NCBI GenBank assembly: GCA_025934475.1
Contig: JAICXZ010000173.1
Coordinates: 1-6,855 of the forward strand
Length of the DNA stretch: 6,855 nucleotides
DNA from: Mucilaginibacter sp.
Lineage (GTDB): Bacteria > Bacteroidota > Bacteroidia > Sphingobacteriales > Sphingobacteriaceae
Reading direction: 5' to 3'
Below the pieces are notes generated by a model. It was given only the letters and a program-made list of their open reading frames with translations. It did not search any database and had not been told where the DNA came from. Below, one piece after another: positions 1-6,815 of the stretch; position 1 is the first letter of the stretch, and each line of letters starts with the position of its first letter. A program made the position numbers and the translations under genes.

Positions 1-841
1 GGTTATGATCCCAAACAATCAATTTTTTGCCCGACATACCTGCTTTTTGCAGAGTTGGACCGAGGTAATTCTTCACAAAATCACGCTCGTCTTCGGCAGT
101 GTACAGACACGACTCCCAGGTTTGTGTAGCCATGGGCTCGTTCTGCACGGTAAGGCCCCAAATAGGTATACCCTGCTTTTCGTAAGCATTAATAAATTTA
201 ATATAAAAGTTGGCCCAGCTTTGGTCAAACTCCTTTTTCAGCTTACCGCCATGCAGCACGCTGTTGTTGGTTTTCATCCATGCCGGTGGGCTCCATGGAC
301 TCACAAACATAGTGAGTTTGCCTCCCGCTGCCGCAATTACTTCTTTAATAAATGGAATACGATATTTTTTATCATGACTGATATCAAAGCTTGTTAAAGC
401 TTTGTCGCCATCTTTTACGTAGCTATAGCTGTCGCTCGAGAAATCGCAGCTTTGGATATTAGTACGGCCAAAAGTATAACCGATACCTTCGGTTTTGCTA
501 TAATAAGCTTTCAAAATCTCCTGCTGTTTGTCCTTTGGCAGCTTATAGAATGTTTCGGCTGAGGCATCGGTTAATGCGCCGCCAACCCCCAGCATGGTTT
601 GGAAAGTTTTAGAAGGGTCGACAAAAACAGCTACTTCTGTCTCCACAGGCTGTGGTTTCGGCTCGAAAGTAAGCGTTCCGGCCGGGGCGATACGGTTGTC
701 GGTACCTTTTTCGGTGACAAATACCTTTACAGTTTTATTTTTGGCAGAATGGGGTGTTTTTTGCTGAGCAAGAGCGCTATTCATCACCAGCGCACCGGCT
801 GCCACCAGCATAAAGCAGGCGGCTTTAATTGGTCTTTTCAT
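1..841 (-). CDS. Exported GH30-family glycoside hydrolase, partial (3' end outside window)
   Basis: Retaining beta-glycosidase of family GH30 (glucosylceramidase / beta-1,6-glucanase type), probably acting in the periplasm or at the cell surface on a beta-glucoside or beta-glucan. The gene reads from the ATG at 839-841 off the left edge: 280 residues are seen of a family length near 480-500. Residues 1-25 form a signal peptide (basic MKR start, hydrophobic stretch, ALA before Q26). The family landmarks follow in order: GVGGALTDASAETF (85-98), GRTNIQSCDFS (125-135), SPWSPPAW (181-188) and TVQNEP (231-236), where E235 is the expected acid/base catalyst. The nucleophile Glu, about 100 residues further on, lies outside the window. 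The block around 119-190 resembles human glucocerebrosidase, suggesting subfamily 1, but GH30_3 cannot be excluded. It lies 78 bp downstream of the DUF779 gene on the same strand and has its own -7 box, so it is probably a separate unit. No clear Shine-Dalgarno sequence precedes it. Confidence 0.93.
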   Translation of the reverse strand, partial: MKRPIKAACFMLVAAGALVMNSALAQQKTPHSAKNKTVKVFVTEKGTDNRIAPAGTLTFEPKPQPVETEVAVFVDPSKTFQTMLGVGGALTDASAETFYKLPKDKQQEILKAYYSKTEGIGYTFGRTNIQSCDFSSDSYSYVKDGDKALTSFDISHDKKYRIPFIKEVIAAAGGKLTMFVSPWSPPAWMKTNNSVLHGGKLKKEFDQSWANFYIKFINAYEKQGIPIWGLTVQNEPMATQTWESCLYTAEDERDFVKNYLGPTLQKAGMSGKKLIVWDHN

Positions 842-874
842 AACAAAAGTTGATAGTTGATTGAGAGTGAGCCT

Positions 875-882
875 CAAATCTA
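875..882 (-). promoter_or_regulatory. Putative Bacteroidota -7 box for the GH30 gene
   Basis: Read on the minus strand the sequence is TAGATTTG, a perfect match to TAnnTTTG. It would put the transcription start near 868-870 and leave a leader of about 28 nt before the GH30 start codon. I see no TTG -33 element at the usual distance, so only the -7 half is supported. Confidence 0.45.
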
Positions 883-919
883 TCAAAAAACTGTTATTAT
901 TTGGTGCTAATGGAAAATT

Positions 920-1324
920 TCAGCGGACGGGATGCGCGTCCAGGTATTCTTCGCCATTCATTACCGGCACCAGACTATCCAGCTCGTTGTCAGTGAACAA
1001 ACGCGAACGAATAATAAACCGTAATCCCATCGGAATTTCGAGCGAAAAACTGGAACCTCTTCCTTTCGTAATATCTACTGTCAATTGCGTATGCTGCCAA
1101 TACTCGAATTGGTCGCGGCCCATAAAAAACGCGCAGCCATCAATATCGCCCAGGTAAACGTCGTTCGCGCCTACTTTAAATTCGCCTTTTTCAAAGCACA
1201 TCGGCTGAGACCCATCGCAGCAGCCGCCGCTTTGGTGAAACATCAGCTCGCCAAAATGGCCTTTGAGTTTCTGAATAACTTCGACGGCTTCAGGAGTAAC
1301 TAATATTCGCGATGTCTTCTTCAT
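920..1324 (-). CDS. DUF779 family protein, aldehyde-dehydrogenase companion
   Basis: A small cytosolic protein of 134 residues belonging to DUF779 (Pfam PF05610). Its biochemical role is not established as far as I know, but genes of this family often sit beside AcoD/AldB-type aldehyde dehydrogenases (for example Rv0459 beside Rv0458 in Mycobacterium tuberculosis), as here. Family marks are the RILVTPEA start (6-13), the cysteine-rich HQSGGCCDGSQPMC block (30-43; C35, C36, C43), and C-terminal GRGSSFSLEIPMGLRF (88-103) plus RSRLFTDNE (106-114). The clustered cysteines suggest metal or thiol chemistry, which is inference. I chose the ATG at 1322-1324. The open frame extends to a TTG at 1375, but that stretch is the arginine-rich read-through of a terminator hairpin and does not look like protein. 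The gene lies 59 bp after the ALDH stop with the terminator between, so expression probably needs read-through. Confidence 0.9.
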   Translation of the reverse strand: MKKTSRILVTPEAVEVIQKLKGHFGELMFHQSGGCCDGSQPMCFEKGEFKVGANDVYLGDIDGCAFFMGRDQFEYWQHTQLTVDITKGRGSSFSLEIPMGLRFIIRSRLFTDNELDSLVPVMNGEEYLDAHPVR

Positions 1325-1333
1325 AAGTAAAGC

Positions 1334-1364
1334 AAAAAAGCGCCGCCGCCAATCGCGACGACGC
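1334..1364 (-). terminator. Intrinsic terminator or attenuator between ALDH and DUF779 genes
   Basis: On the minus strand, GCGTCGTCGC (1364-1355), a 5-nt loop GATTG, and GCGGCGGCGC (1349-1340) form a 10-bp stem. All pairs are Watson-Crick except two G-U wobbles. The stem is followed directly by TTTTTT (1339-1334). The wobbles become A-C mismatches if the plus strand is transcribed, and no T-run follows on that side, so it is specific to the minus strand. It starts 19 nt after the ALDH stop and ends 9 nt before the DUF779 start codon. No -7 box lies in the remaining 9 nt, so DUF779 mRNA must come through the hairpin or from a promoter inside the ALDH gene. Confidence 0.85.
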
Positions 1365-1383
1365 CCTTGATACAATGATCAAA

Positions 1384-2904
1384 TCAAAAGAAACCTAATT
1401 TGTTCTTATCGTAAGATATGAGCATGTTCTTGTTTTGGCGGTAGTGATTCAGCATCATCTTGTGCGTTTCGCGGCCAAAACCCGATTTTTTATACCCGCC
1501 AAATGGTGCATGAGCCGGATAAGCGTGATAACAATTAACCCACACCCTTCCCGCCTGTATAGCACGCGGCAAGCGATAGGCCTCGTGTGCATCGCGTGTC
1601 CAAACACCAGCGCCCAGTCCGTACAAGGTATCGTTGGCTATCGCGATAGCTTCTTCCTCGTCCTTAAATGTGGTAACGCAAACTACCGGGCCAAATATTT
1701 CTTCCTGGAACACACGCATTTTGTTATTGCCTTTTAGCAATGTTGGCTGGATATAATAACCTCCCGTCAAACCGTCGAGGTATTTTTTGTCGCCGCCGGT
1801 TAGTACTTCGGCGCCTTCTTCTTTGCCAATTTGGAGATAGGAAAGTATTTTTTCATACTGATCCTGCGAAGCCTGCGCGCCCATCATAGTTTCAGGATCG
1901 AGCGGGTTACCCATTTTTATCGCTTCGACACGTTCAACCACACGTTTAATAAATTTATCGTAGATCGACTCATGCACCAGCATTCGTGATGGGCAGGTAC
2001 AAACCTCACCCTGGTTCAAAGCAAACATAGCCGAACCTTCGAGACATTTATCGAAGAATTCGTCATCGGCATCCATGATACTTGGCATGAAGATATTTGG
2101 CGATTTGCCACCCAATTCCATCGTAACCGGGTTCAGGTTTTCGGATGCATATTGCATGATTAGTCTGCCTGTGGTTGTTTCACCCGTAAAGGCAACCTTA
2201 GATACACGCGGTGAACTTGCCAGCGGTTTACCAGCCTCGGGGCCAAAACCGGTAACAACATTAACCACGCCTGCAGGAATGATATCCTTGATCAACTCCA
2301 TCAACATCAGAATGCCAACCGGTGTTTGTTCCGCTGGTTTGATCACAACAGTACAACCGGCAGCTATAGCAGGCGCCATTTTCCAGGTAGCCATCAACAC
2401 CGGGAAGTTCCAGGGAATGATCTGCCCGACAACGCCTATGGGTTCATGGATATTGAGTGATACAGTGTTGGCATCCAATTCGCTTACCGAACTCTCTTCG
2501 CTGCGAATAACGCCGGCGAAATAGCGGAAATGATCGATGGCCAATGGCAGATCAGCCGCCATAGTTTCGCGGATAGGTTTTCCGTTGTCAATGGTTTCGA
2601 TGGCTGCGAGATAGTTCAGATTCTCCTCCATTTTGGAAGCTATGCGCAGCAACACATTACTCCGTTCGGTAGCCGAAGTGCGCGACCATGTGGCGAATGC
2701 CTTGTGTGCGGCATCCAGCGCTAATTCAATATCTGCCTTACCCGAGCGGGGCACTTTAGTAAATGACTGCCCGTCGATGGGAGAAATGCTGTCAAAGTAT
2801 TCGCCTTTTACCGGCGACCGCCATTCGCCCCCTATAAAATTGTCATAGTGCTCCTTAAATGCCGGTCTGGCGACCAGGTTTTGTGATTCAACAATGGTTT
2901 CCAT
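1384..2904 (-). CDS. NAD(P)-dependent aldehyde dehydrogenase, AcoD/AldB/ExaC subfamily
   Basis: Cytosolic enzyme oxidising an aldehyde (acetaldehyde in the best-known relatives AcoD, AldB and ExaC) to the carboxylic acid with NAD(P)+. At 506 residues it is full length. All key residues are present: PWNF with N166, VIKPAEQTP with K189, the Rossmann turn FTGETTTG (239-246), the general base E263 in ELGGKSP, the nucleophile C302 in [11 protein letters not shown] (297-307), and E402 in EEIFGP (401-406). The [11 protein letters not shown] form and the C-terminal [11 protein letters not shown] mark the AcoD/AldB subfamily. The chosen ATG (2902-2904) has an A/G-rich AAAGAAAAAA just upstream; the open frame extends to a TTG at 2964, but that would add 20 residues encoded by promoter DNA. 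It is divergent from an AraC-family gene and followed by a terminator and DUF779. The true substrate cannot be read from the sequence. Confidence 0.96.
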   Translation of the reverse strand: METIVESQNLVARPAFKEHYDNFIGGEWRSPVKGEYFDSISPIDGQSFTKVPRSGKADIELALDAAHKAFATWSRTSATERSNVLLRIASKMEENLNYLAAIETIDNGKPIRETMAADLPLAIDHFRYFAGVIRSEESSVSELDANTVSLNIHEPIGVVGQIIPWNFPVLMATWKMAPAIAAGCTVVIKPAEQTPVGILMLMELIKDIIPAGVVNVVTGFGPEAGKPLASSPRVSKVAFTGETTTGRLIMQYASENLNPVTMELGGKSPNIFMPSIMDADDEFFDKCLEGSAMFALNQGEVCTCPSRMLVHESIYDKFIKRVVERVEAIKMGNPLDPETMMGAQASQDQYEKILSYLQIGKEEGAEVLTGGDKKYLDGLTGGYYIQPTLLKGNNKMRVFQEEIFGPVVCVTTFKDEEEAIAIANDTLYGLGAGVWTRDAHEAYRLPRAIQAGRVWVNCYHAYPAHAPFGGYKKSGFGRETHKMMLNHYRQNKNMLISYDKNKLGFF

Positions 2905-3087
2905 AATTTTTTCTTTTGATTTTGATAATTGGTATTGGTAAAGTTCGGAAGAGCGACAGCACAATCTTATGCACGATTGTATCAGGCTTATGCATTAAAA
3001 TATTAATTGACGTAAATCATTATTTTTTCAGTTTTATCTCTCTAACTTTATTGTACCAATTGCAAGCCGCAGCCCGTTCGAGAAGAT
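2905..3087. promoter_or_regulatory. Divergent ALDH / araC-like control region
   Basis: A 183-bp AT-rich gap between two divergent start codons; it must hold both promoters. No perfect TAnnTTTG occurs on either strand. The nearest candidates are TAAGATTG on the minus strand (2969-2962), which overlaps the proximal operator half-site, and TAACTTTA (3043-3050) on the plus strand, each with one mismatch. Weak matches like these fit promoters that need an activator, but that is inference. AGAAG (3081-3085) lies two bases before the regulator's ATG. Confidence 0.6.
2962..2994. promoter_or_regulatory. Candidate AraC-type operator: two direct half-sites 21 bp apart
   Basis: CTTATGCA occurs at 2966-2973 and again at 2987-2994 in the same orientation. 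Including the flanking CA the match is CAnnCTTATGCA twice, a repeat period of exactly 21 bp, which is two helical turns. AraC-family proteins carry two helix-turn-helix motifs per chain and bind direct half-sites with such spacing. The nearer copy lies 62 bp upstream of the ALDH start codon. The proximal half-site is itself flanked by the inverted arms ACAATC / GATTGT (2961-2966, 2975-2980). Confidence 0.6.
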
Positions 3088-4008
3088 ATGCAGAGTAAGT
3101 TCAGCCCCCGCCCGCTCCCGCTACATGACGAAAAAGACCTGAAAACACTGGTCGAGAATCGATCGGTGTATACTTTGCAACATTGCGAGCTGAATGTGTT
3201 TGAAACGCATCAGCAATCGGAAAAAGTTAAGCTGGTTTTTAACGATATGGTGCTCACTACCATGCTGCGTGGCAAAAAGGTGATGCATCTTTTCGGCTCA
3301 CAACATTTCGATTATTTGCCGGGCGAGTCTGTCATCGTGCCCGATCATGAAGAAATGATCATTGATTTTCCAGAGGCAAATACCGACAACCCGACGCAAT
3401 GTATTGCGCTTGCTGTAGATTCGGGCATGCTGAAGGATACGCTGGGCCTGCTCAATGACAAATATCCCAAAGCAGAACAAAACGAACAATGGAACATCGA
3501 TATCTCCTGCTTCCATTTACAAAACACCTCCGAAATAACTTCAACCATCGACCGGTTGGTCAACATTAGCACCGAAAACTTTGCCGCAAAGGACGTTATA
3601 GCAGACTTCACACTGAAGGAATTACTTATCCGGCTTATGCAAACCCAGGCACGCAAGCTGATACTGGACAGCTACCAAAAACACACCAGCACTAACCGTT
3701 TTGCTGCCGTTGTGCAGTATATTAAGACGCATATTCACGAAGAGATCACGATCGATCAACTGAGTAATATTTGCTGCATGAGCCGGCCCAATTTTTTCAG
3801 GTGCTTCAAGCGGGAATTTGGCATCAGTCCGGTTGATTTTGTTTTACATGAACGCATCAAAGCCGCCCGCTTGCTGCTCATGAACTCGAACGTGACCATT
3901 ACCCAGGCTTGTTATGCTGTGGGTATCAACAATCTTAGCTATTTCTTCAAACTGTTTAAACGCATTGAAGGCAAAACGCCTAATGAGTTTCGGCGTGAGC
4001 TAAACTGA
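3088..4008 (+). CDS. AraC-family transcriptional regulator of the divergent ALDH module
   Basis: A DNA-binding regulator of 306 residues. Residues about 20-190 form a ligand-sensing domain that looks like the AraC_N / cupin-type N-terminus (beta-rich, with LPGESVIVPDHEE at 77-89). Residues about 203-303 form the AraC C-terminal domain with two helix-turn-helix units: ITIDQLSNICCMSRPNFF (220-237) and VTITQACYAVGINNLSYFF (269-287), ending in the usual GKTPNEFRR (295-303). It lies head to head with the ALDH gene across 183 bp containing a matching operator candidate, so control of ALDH/DUF779, probably as an aldehyde-responsive activator, and of itself is the likely role; the ligand is unknown. 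The ATG at 3088 has AGAAG just before it. The last 29 bp overlap the 3' end of the opposing peptidase gene, with no terminator visible between them. Confidence 0.93.
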   Translation: MQSKFSPRPLPLHDEKDLKTLVENRSVYTLQHCELNVFETHQQSEKVKLVFNDMVLTTMLRGKKVMHLFGSQHFDYLPGESVIVPDHEEMIIDFPEANTDNPTQCIALAVDSGMLKDTLGLLNDKYPKAEQNEQWNIDISCFHLQNTSEITSTIDRLVNISTENFAAKDVIADFTLKELLIRLMQTQARKLILDSYQKHTSTNRFAAVVQYIKTHIHEEITIDQLSNICCMSRPNFFRCFKREFGISPVDFVLHERIKAARLLLMNSNVTITQACYAVGINNLSYFFKLFKRIEGKTPNEFRRELN

Positions 4009-5161
4009 TAGCACCACCATTCATCACCGCAGAATTGAAATCAATTAAAAGCTTAAACAAGTGATTGTATTCATTTAAAGGCAGCGTTTTGCTGACATCG
4101 AACACATCATGATAAGCTTTAATGCCGCCCATGGTATAAATAAAGAATGCGGGTATACCTTTTTCGCTAAACCAATAATGATCACTGTTGGCGGCTTTAC
4201 CCCTTGAGGCAACTTTCGCCAGGTAATGATTCTGATCGTTGACCTGTTTGAGCAGAGCAAACTCCTTGGGGAATATGGTTGCGTTTACAACGGTTATGCC
4301 CTCTTCGCCGGTTCCCATGATATCCATGTTGACGAGGAGTTTTACATGATTAAGGGGAATTAATGGGTTCTCCGAAAAATAATGCGAACCCAATAGACCA
4401 ATTTCTTCGCCCGAAAAACATATAAAAGCCATCGAATACCGCTGAGGATGCCGTGCATAATATCTCGCCAGGCTTAGCAACTGGCTAACGCCACTTGCGT
4501 TATCATTTGCGCCCGGGAAATAGGTCCTGCTGCCCATGCCACCCAGGTGATCGTAATGAGCGGTATAAACCATAAACGAATCAGGTACCGTCGTGCCTCT
4601 TACTACACCGCAAATGTTGCCGGTTTTAAAACCCCCGATAAATTTATTTTCGACATCGAGATTGATGGTTGAGGGGAGATCTTTAAGCACTTTTTTGTCG
4701 ACCTGCACTTCTGTAAAATCGGCAGCCGCCTGCTCAACGGACCAGGTCAATTTATCTTCAAGCGTTACTACAACCCGGTTCAGCGTATCGACAAAATGGA
4801 TGCTGTCCTGTTTTAGCAATCTGCCCTGCCCTTTCACACCACGACTTTCCGGCCCGATGATAAAATCTTTACCCGGCACCAATGCCTTGCCATTAATGGA
4901 AACATCCATTGATCCCGGGAAAGTATTTGCGTTAAAGCTGAACTGCTGGATGAAATCCTTGCCGTCCATAGGTTGCAAACCATATTCTTTGAATTGCCCG
5001 GAGATAAATCGGGCGGCCTTGCCCATGCCATCATTAGTATAGCCGCGGCCCCAGAAATAGGGAGATGTGAGTGTATCTACGATACGGCGGGCAAACAGAG
5101 AGTCTTGCCCGAACACAGCACAAGAAATCAACAGAAAAATCAGGGTAAGGTTTAGCTTCAT
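3980..5161 (-). CDS. Exported M28-family zinc metallopeptidase
   Basis: A 393-residue exopeptidase of clan MH, family M28, expected to trim N-terminal residues from peptides outside the cytoplasm using two zinc ions. The full metal-site set is present: H202 and D204 in TAHYDH, bridging D220 in GANDNASG (217-224), catalytic E252 and ligand E253 in SGEEIGLLGS (250-259), D280 in NMDIMG, and H351 in YHDVFD. Residues 85-190 form an insertion ahead of the catalytic core, as is common in this family. The N-terminus is an export signal: either signal peptidase I cleavage near VFGQ (16-19) or a lipoprotein lipobox LISC (11-14); the sequence does not decide. The ATG at 5159-5161 was preferred to a TTG one codon upstream. 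It lies 95 bp downstream of the START-domain gene on the same strand with no terminator seen between, so co-transcription is possible. Its 3' end overlaps the AraC-family gene tail to tail. Confidence 0.93.
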   Translation of the reverse strand: MKLNLTLIFLLISCAVFGQDSLFARRIVDTLTSPYFWGRGYTNDGMGKAARFISGQFKEYGLQPMDGKDFIQQFSFNANTFPGSMDVSINGKALVPGKDFIIGPESRGVKGQGRLLKQDSIHFVDTLNRVVVTLEDKLTWSVEQAAADFTEVQVDKKVLKDLPSTINLDVENKFIGGFKTGNICGVVRGTTVPDSFMVYTAHYDHLGGMGSRTYFPGANDNASGVSQLLSLARYYARHPQRYSMAFICFSGEEIGLLGSHYFSENPLIPLNHVKLLVNMDIMGTGEEGITVVNATIFPKEFALLKQVNDQNHYLAKVASRGKAANSDHYWFSEKGIPAFFIYTMGGIKAYHDVFDVSKTLPLNEYNHLFKLLIDFNSAVMNGGAISLAHAETH

Positions 5162-5256
5162 CAAACACTTAATCTTCGCCCCAATTTAACGAAATAATAA
5201 TGACGATGGTTAGTTTTTTCGAGCGTCTTTCCCGCTAATAATTGCCCGGTTTTTAT

Positions 5257-5904
5257 TTAGTTGTCCGACGAGGTCAGATAATTGATTTTATAATCAGGCT
5301 TTTGCAACTCCGTCCTCAAGTGTCTGAATATTTGCAAGGGAGCATCGGTGGCAAACATATTCACCAACCACGAGGGCAACGAGCCGGCCGGGTCAACATG
5401 CAATGAATATTCAACCCTCACTCTATCAGGTCCAACCGGGGTAATAACCCATTTACCAATGGAATTATTGATCCTCACCAGGCCCTTCTTTTCGGGCATA
5501 TAACCCGGCACTGCAGGCCCCTCGACCACGACAACCTTGGTATCCGGATTCTGCGTAGCGGTTAAATGCGCTACAAAATCCCTGTTTGTCGCCGGCCAGG
5601 GCAAGCTCACCTCGGCATAATAATAAAGTTCGTTAGCTGACACCCTTTTTATGAGCACGCTTGATTTGAGATGGTCAACCCAATCAGTAGCCGTATTTAC
5701 ATCCATTACAACGGCGGCAAGCTGTGCGGGTGTCGCTTCAAACTCGCCGGTTACCTTGATAGCTTTTATTTTTGAACCCGGCACCTCGCACGAGTAAACT
5801 TTGATCCCTTCCTTTTCGGTTCTTAATTCCCAATTATTTTGAGCCAGCGCGGGCATCAAACCTGATACCACCAATAAAGCTGTTGTAAGTATTATCCTTA
5901 ACAT
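5257..5904 (-). CDS. Exported START-domain (SRPBCC superfamily) protein
   Basis: A 215-residue protein with a signal peptide (residues 1-21, cleavage after ALA, before Q22) followed by one START-like lipid-binding domain filling the rest. Recognisable parts are WELRTEKEGIKVYSCEVPGS (25-44), an ATDWVDHLKSS segment (72-82), YYYAEVSLPWPATNRDF (94-110), which matches the START family's core strand and 'P.. .RDF' motif, and the long C-terminal helix WLVNMFATDAPLQIFRHLRTEL (179-200) that lids the cavity in this fold. The domain would bind a hydrophobic ligand in the periplasm; the ligand and role are unknown. The ATG at 5902-5904 is supported by AAAAGGGGA eight to sixteen bases upstream on the minus strand, a better ribosome site than the other genes here have. 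It probably heads a unit that may include the M28 peptidase. Confidence 0.9.
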   Translation of the reverse strand: MLRIILTTALLVVSGLMPALAQNNWELRTEKEGIKVYSCEVPGSKIKAIKVTGEFEATPAQLAAVVMDVNTATDWVDHLKSSVLIKRVSANELYYYAEVSLPWPATNRDFVAHLTATQNPDTKVVVVEGPAVPGYMPEKKGLVRINNSIGKWVITPVGPDRVRVEYSLHVDPAGSLPSWLVNMFATDAPLQIFRHLRTELQKPDYKINYLTSSDN

Positions 5905-6139
5905 ATATTCCCCTTTTGATTTGCGTTAATAATTAATCATTTGATTGACTTAAGCAAAGTAAAGGCAAAATTGGGCATCATAGTTTCATCGGAATGTCAT
6001 CTTGTTCAATCGATTGATTAAATGATAAAAATATTGAATTCCTTTGTTTCGTGAAGAATGAGCAGCTTTTTTTACATCGATCTTTAACTTAAAAATCCAA
6101 AATGACAATTAAATGTCACGGTCTTGAAAATTACTGCTA

Positions 6140-6147
6140 TATATTTG
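6140..6147 (+). promoter_or_regulatory. Bacteroidota -7 box for the TetR-family gene
   Basis: TATATTTG is a perfect TAnnTTTG match, 60 bp before the ATG at 6208. The expected transcription start is near 6151-6155, directly at the operator candidate. No TTG at the normal -33 distance is visible, so the assignment rests on the -7 element and on its position relative to the operator. Confidence 0.55.
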
Positions 6148-6150
6148 CCT

Positions 6151-6170
6151 AACGCTGTTAAACAAATTTA
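6151..6170. promoter_or_regulatory. Candidate TetR-family operator, upstream copy
   Basis: This 20-bp element matches the copy at 6830-6849 at 18 of 20 positions (AACnCTGTTAAACnAATTTA). It sits just downstream of the perfect -7 box, over the expected transcription start, where a bound repressor would block initiation. Together with the copies beyond the gene this suggests autoregulation; assignment to this TetR protein is inference. Confidence 0.6.
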
Positions 6171-6207
6171 CGGGCGTAAGCAAAAAGTGGCAAGCAAAGA
6201 CAGGATC

Positions 6208-6792
6208 ATGCGGATGAAGGAAGAAAACAGGAAAAATATCCTGATGGCTTCGCTGGACATTGTAAAAGAAGAAGGCTGGCAGGCGTTGAGCATGCGCAAG
6301 ATAGCCGACAAGATTGAGTACACTGCTCCTATCATCTATGAATACTTTGCCAATAAGGAAGCGATCGTTCTCGAACTGACCCGAAAAGGGTTCCTGATCC
6401 TGAGCCGTGACATGAGGGCCGCCAAAGAGCAGCACGTTACACCGGATGCGCAGCTTGAGGCCATGTGGCTAGCCTATTGGAACTTTGCCTTCGCCTATAA
6501 AGAGCTGTACCAGGTGATGTTCGGTGTACAGACCAACTGTGTTTGTTTTTCTATGATGGAAAAGCTTTCGGAAGCCGAAGAACCCTGGGACCTGGTAACA
6601 GACTCCATCAGGGAGCTGATGGGAATTGAAGACATGGATTCGGAAGTTATTTGTACCAAATACTACACCTTCTGGTCGGTGGTACACGGATTGATCTCGA
6701 TCAATATTTTAAGTCGCGGTTTCTCCGACGAAATTAACCGCCAGGTATTAAGAGATGCTATTGGCGGCATCATCCGCTCTATCAAGGGCTAA
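6208..6792 (+). CDS. TetR/AcrR-family transcriptional regulator
   Basis: A 194-residue one-component repressor. Residues 8-54 form the TetR_N DNA-binding domain: NRKNILMASLDIVKEEG (7-23), LSMRKIADKI (27-36), and the recognition helix region YTAPIIYEYFANKEAI (38-53). The all-helical C-terminal domain carries AYWNFAFAYKELYQVMF (89-105) and FWSVVHGL (155-162), the pattern of the WHG / TetR_C_33 type ligand domain. I start it at the ATG at 6208 (6214 is also possible). The frame is open back to a TTG at 6124, but those 28 residues would be encoded by the -7 box and operator, and 194 residues is a normal TetR length. Copies of the same operator-like element flank both ends of the gene, so it likely represses itself and the gene beyond the right edge; relatives in this setting often control efflux systems, which cannot be checked here. 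The ligand is unknown. Confidence 0.92.
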   Translation: MRMKEENRKNILMASLDIVKEEGWQALSMRKIADKIEYTAPIIYEYFANKEAIVLELTRKGFLILSRDMRAAKEQHVTPDAQLEAMWLAYWNFAFAYKELYQVMFGVQTNCVCFSMMEKLSEAEEPWDLVTDSIRELMGIEDMDSEVICTKYYTFWSVVHGLISINILSRGFSDEINRQVLRDAIGGIIRSIKG

Positions 6793-6815
6793 AATTTTTT
6801 CACACCAAATAACAT

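Larger units (their letters stand above)
5905..6207. promoter_or_regulatory. Divergent START-gene / TetR-gene intergenic region
   Basis: A 303-bp AT-rich gap between divergent genes with no convincing coding sequence. On the TetR side it holds a perfect -7 box (6140-6147) and an operator candidate (6151-6170). On the START-gene side the best -7 candidate is TTACTTTG on the minus strand (5962-5955), one mismatch from TAnnTTTG. Two palindromes lie between: TCAATCGATTGA (6006-6017, perfect) and TGACAATTAAATGTCA (6103-6118, one mismatched pair). Neither is assigned to a known regulator. Confidence 0.6.

Noticed and set aside
5..397. 130-codon plus-strand open frame at the left edge
   Set aside because: Lies opposite the GH30 gene, whose conserved motifs on the minus strand explain the region.
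1340..1364. Reading the ALDH/DUF779 hairpin as a bidirectional terminator
   Set aside because: On the plus strand the two wobble pairs become A-C mismatches and no T-run follows.
1325..1375. Seventeen extra N-terminal residues of the DUF779 frame (TTG start, arginine-rich)
   Set aside because: The arginine and phenylalanine codons are the stem and T-run of the terminator; the family start RILVTPEA follows the ATG at 1324.
2075..2524. 149-codon plus-strand open frame opposite the ALDH gene
   Set aside because: It is antisense to highly conserved ALDH motifs and shows no recognisable domain; it is a by-product of the codon use of the real gene.
2905..2964. Twenty-residue upstream extension of the ALDH from a TTG
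   Set aside because: It would overlap the control region and add residues absent from the usual 506-residue family length; the ATG at 2904 has an A/G-rich leader.
4593..5042. 149-codon plus-strand open frame opposite the M28 peptidase
   Set aside because: Low-complexity Ser/Thr/Pro/Leu-rich translation with no family features; mirror of the peptidase frame.
5165..5256. Possible terminator between the START-domain and M28 genes (AGCG...CGCT near 5221-5235)
   Set aside because: Only a 4-bp stem with no following T-run on the minus strand; not enough for an intrinsic terminator.
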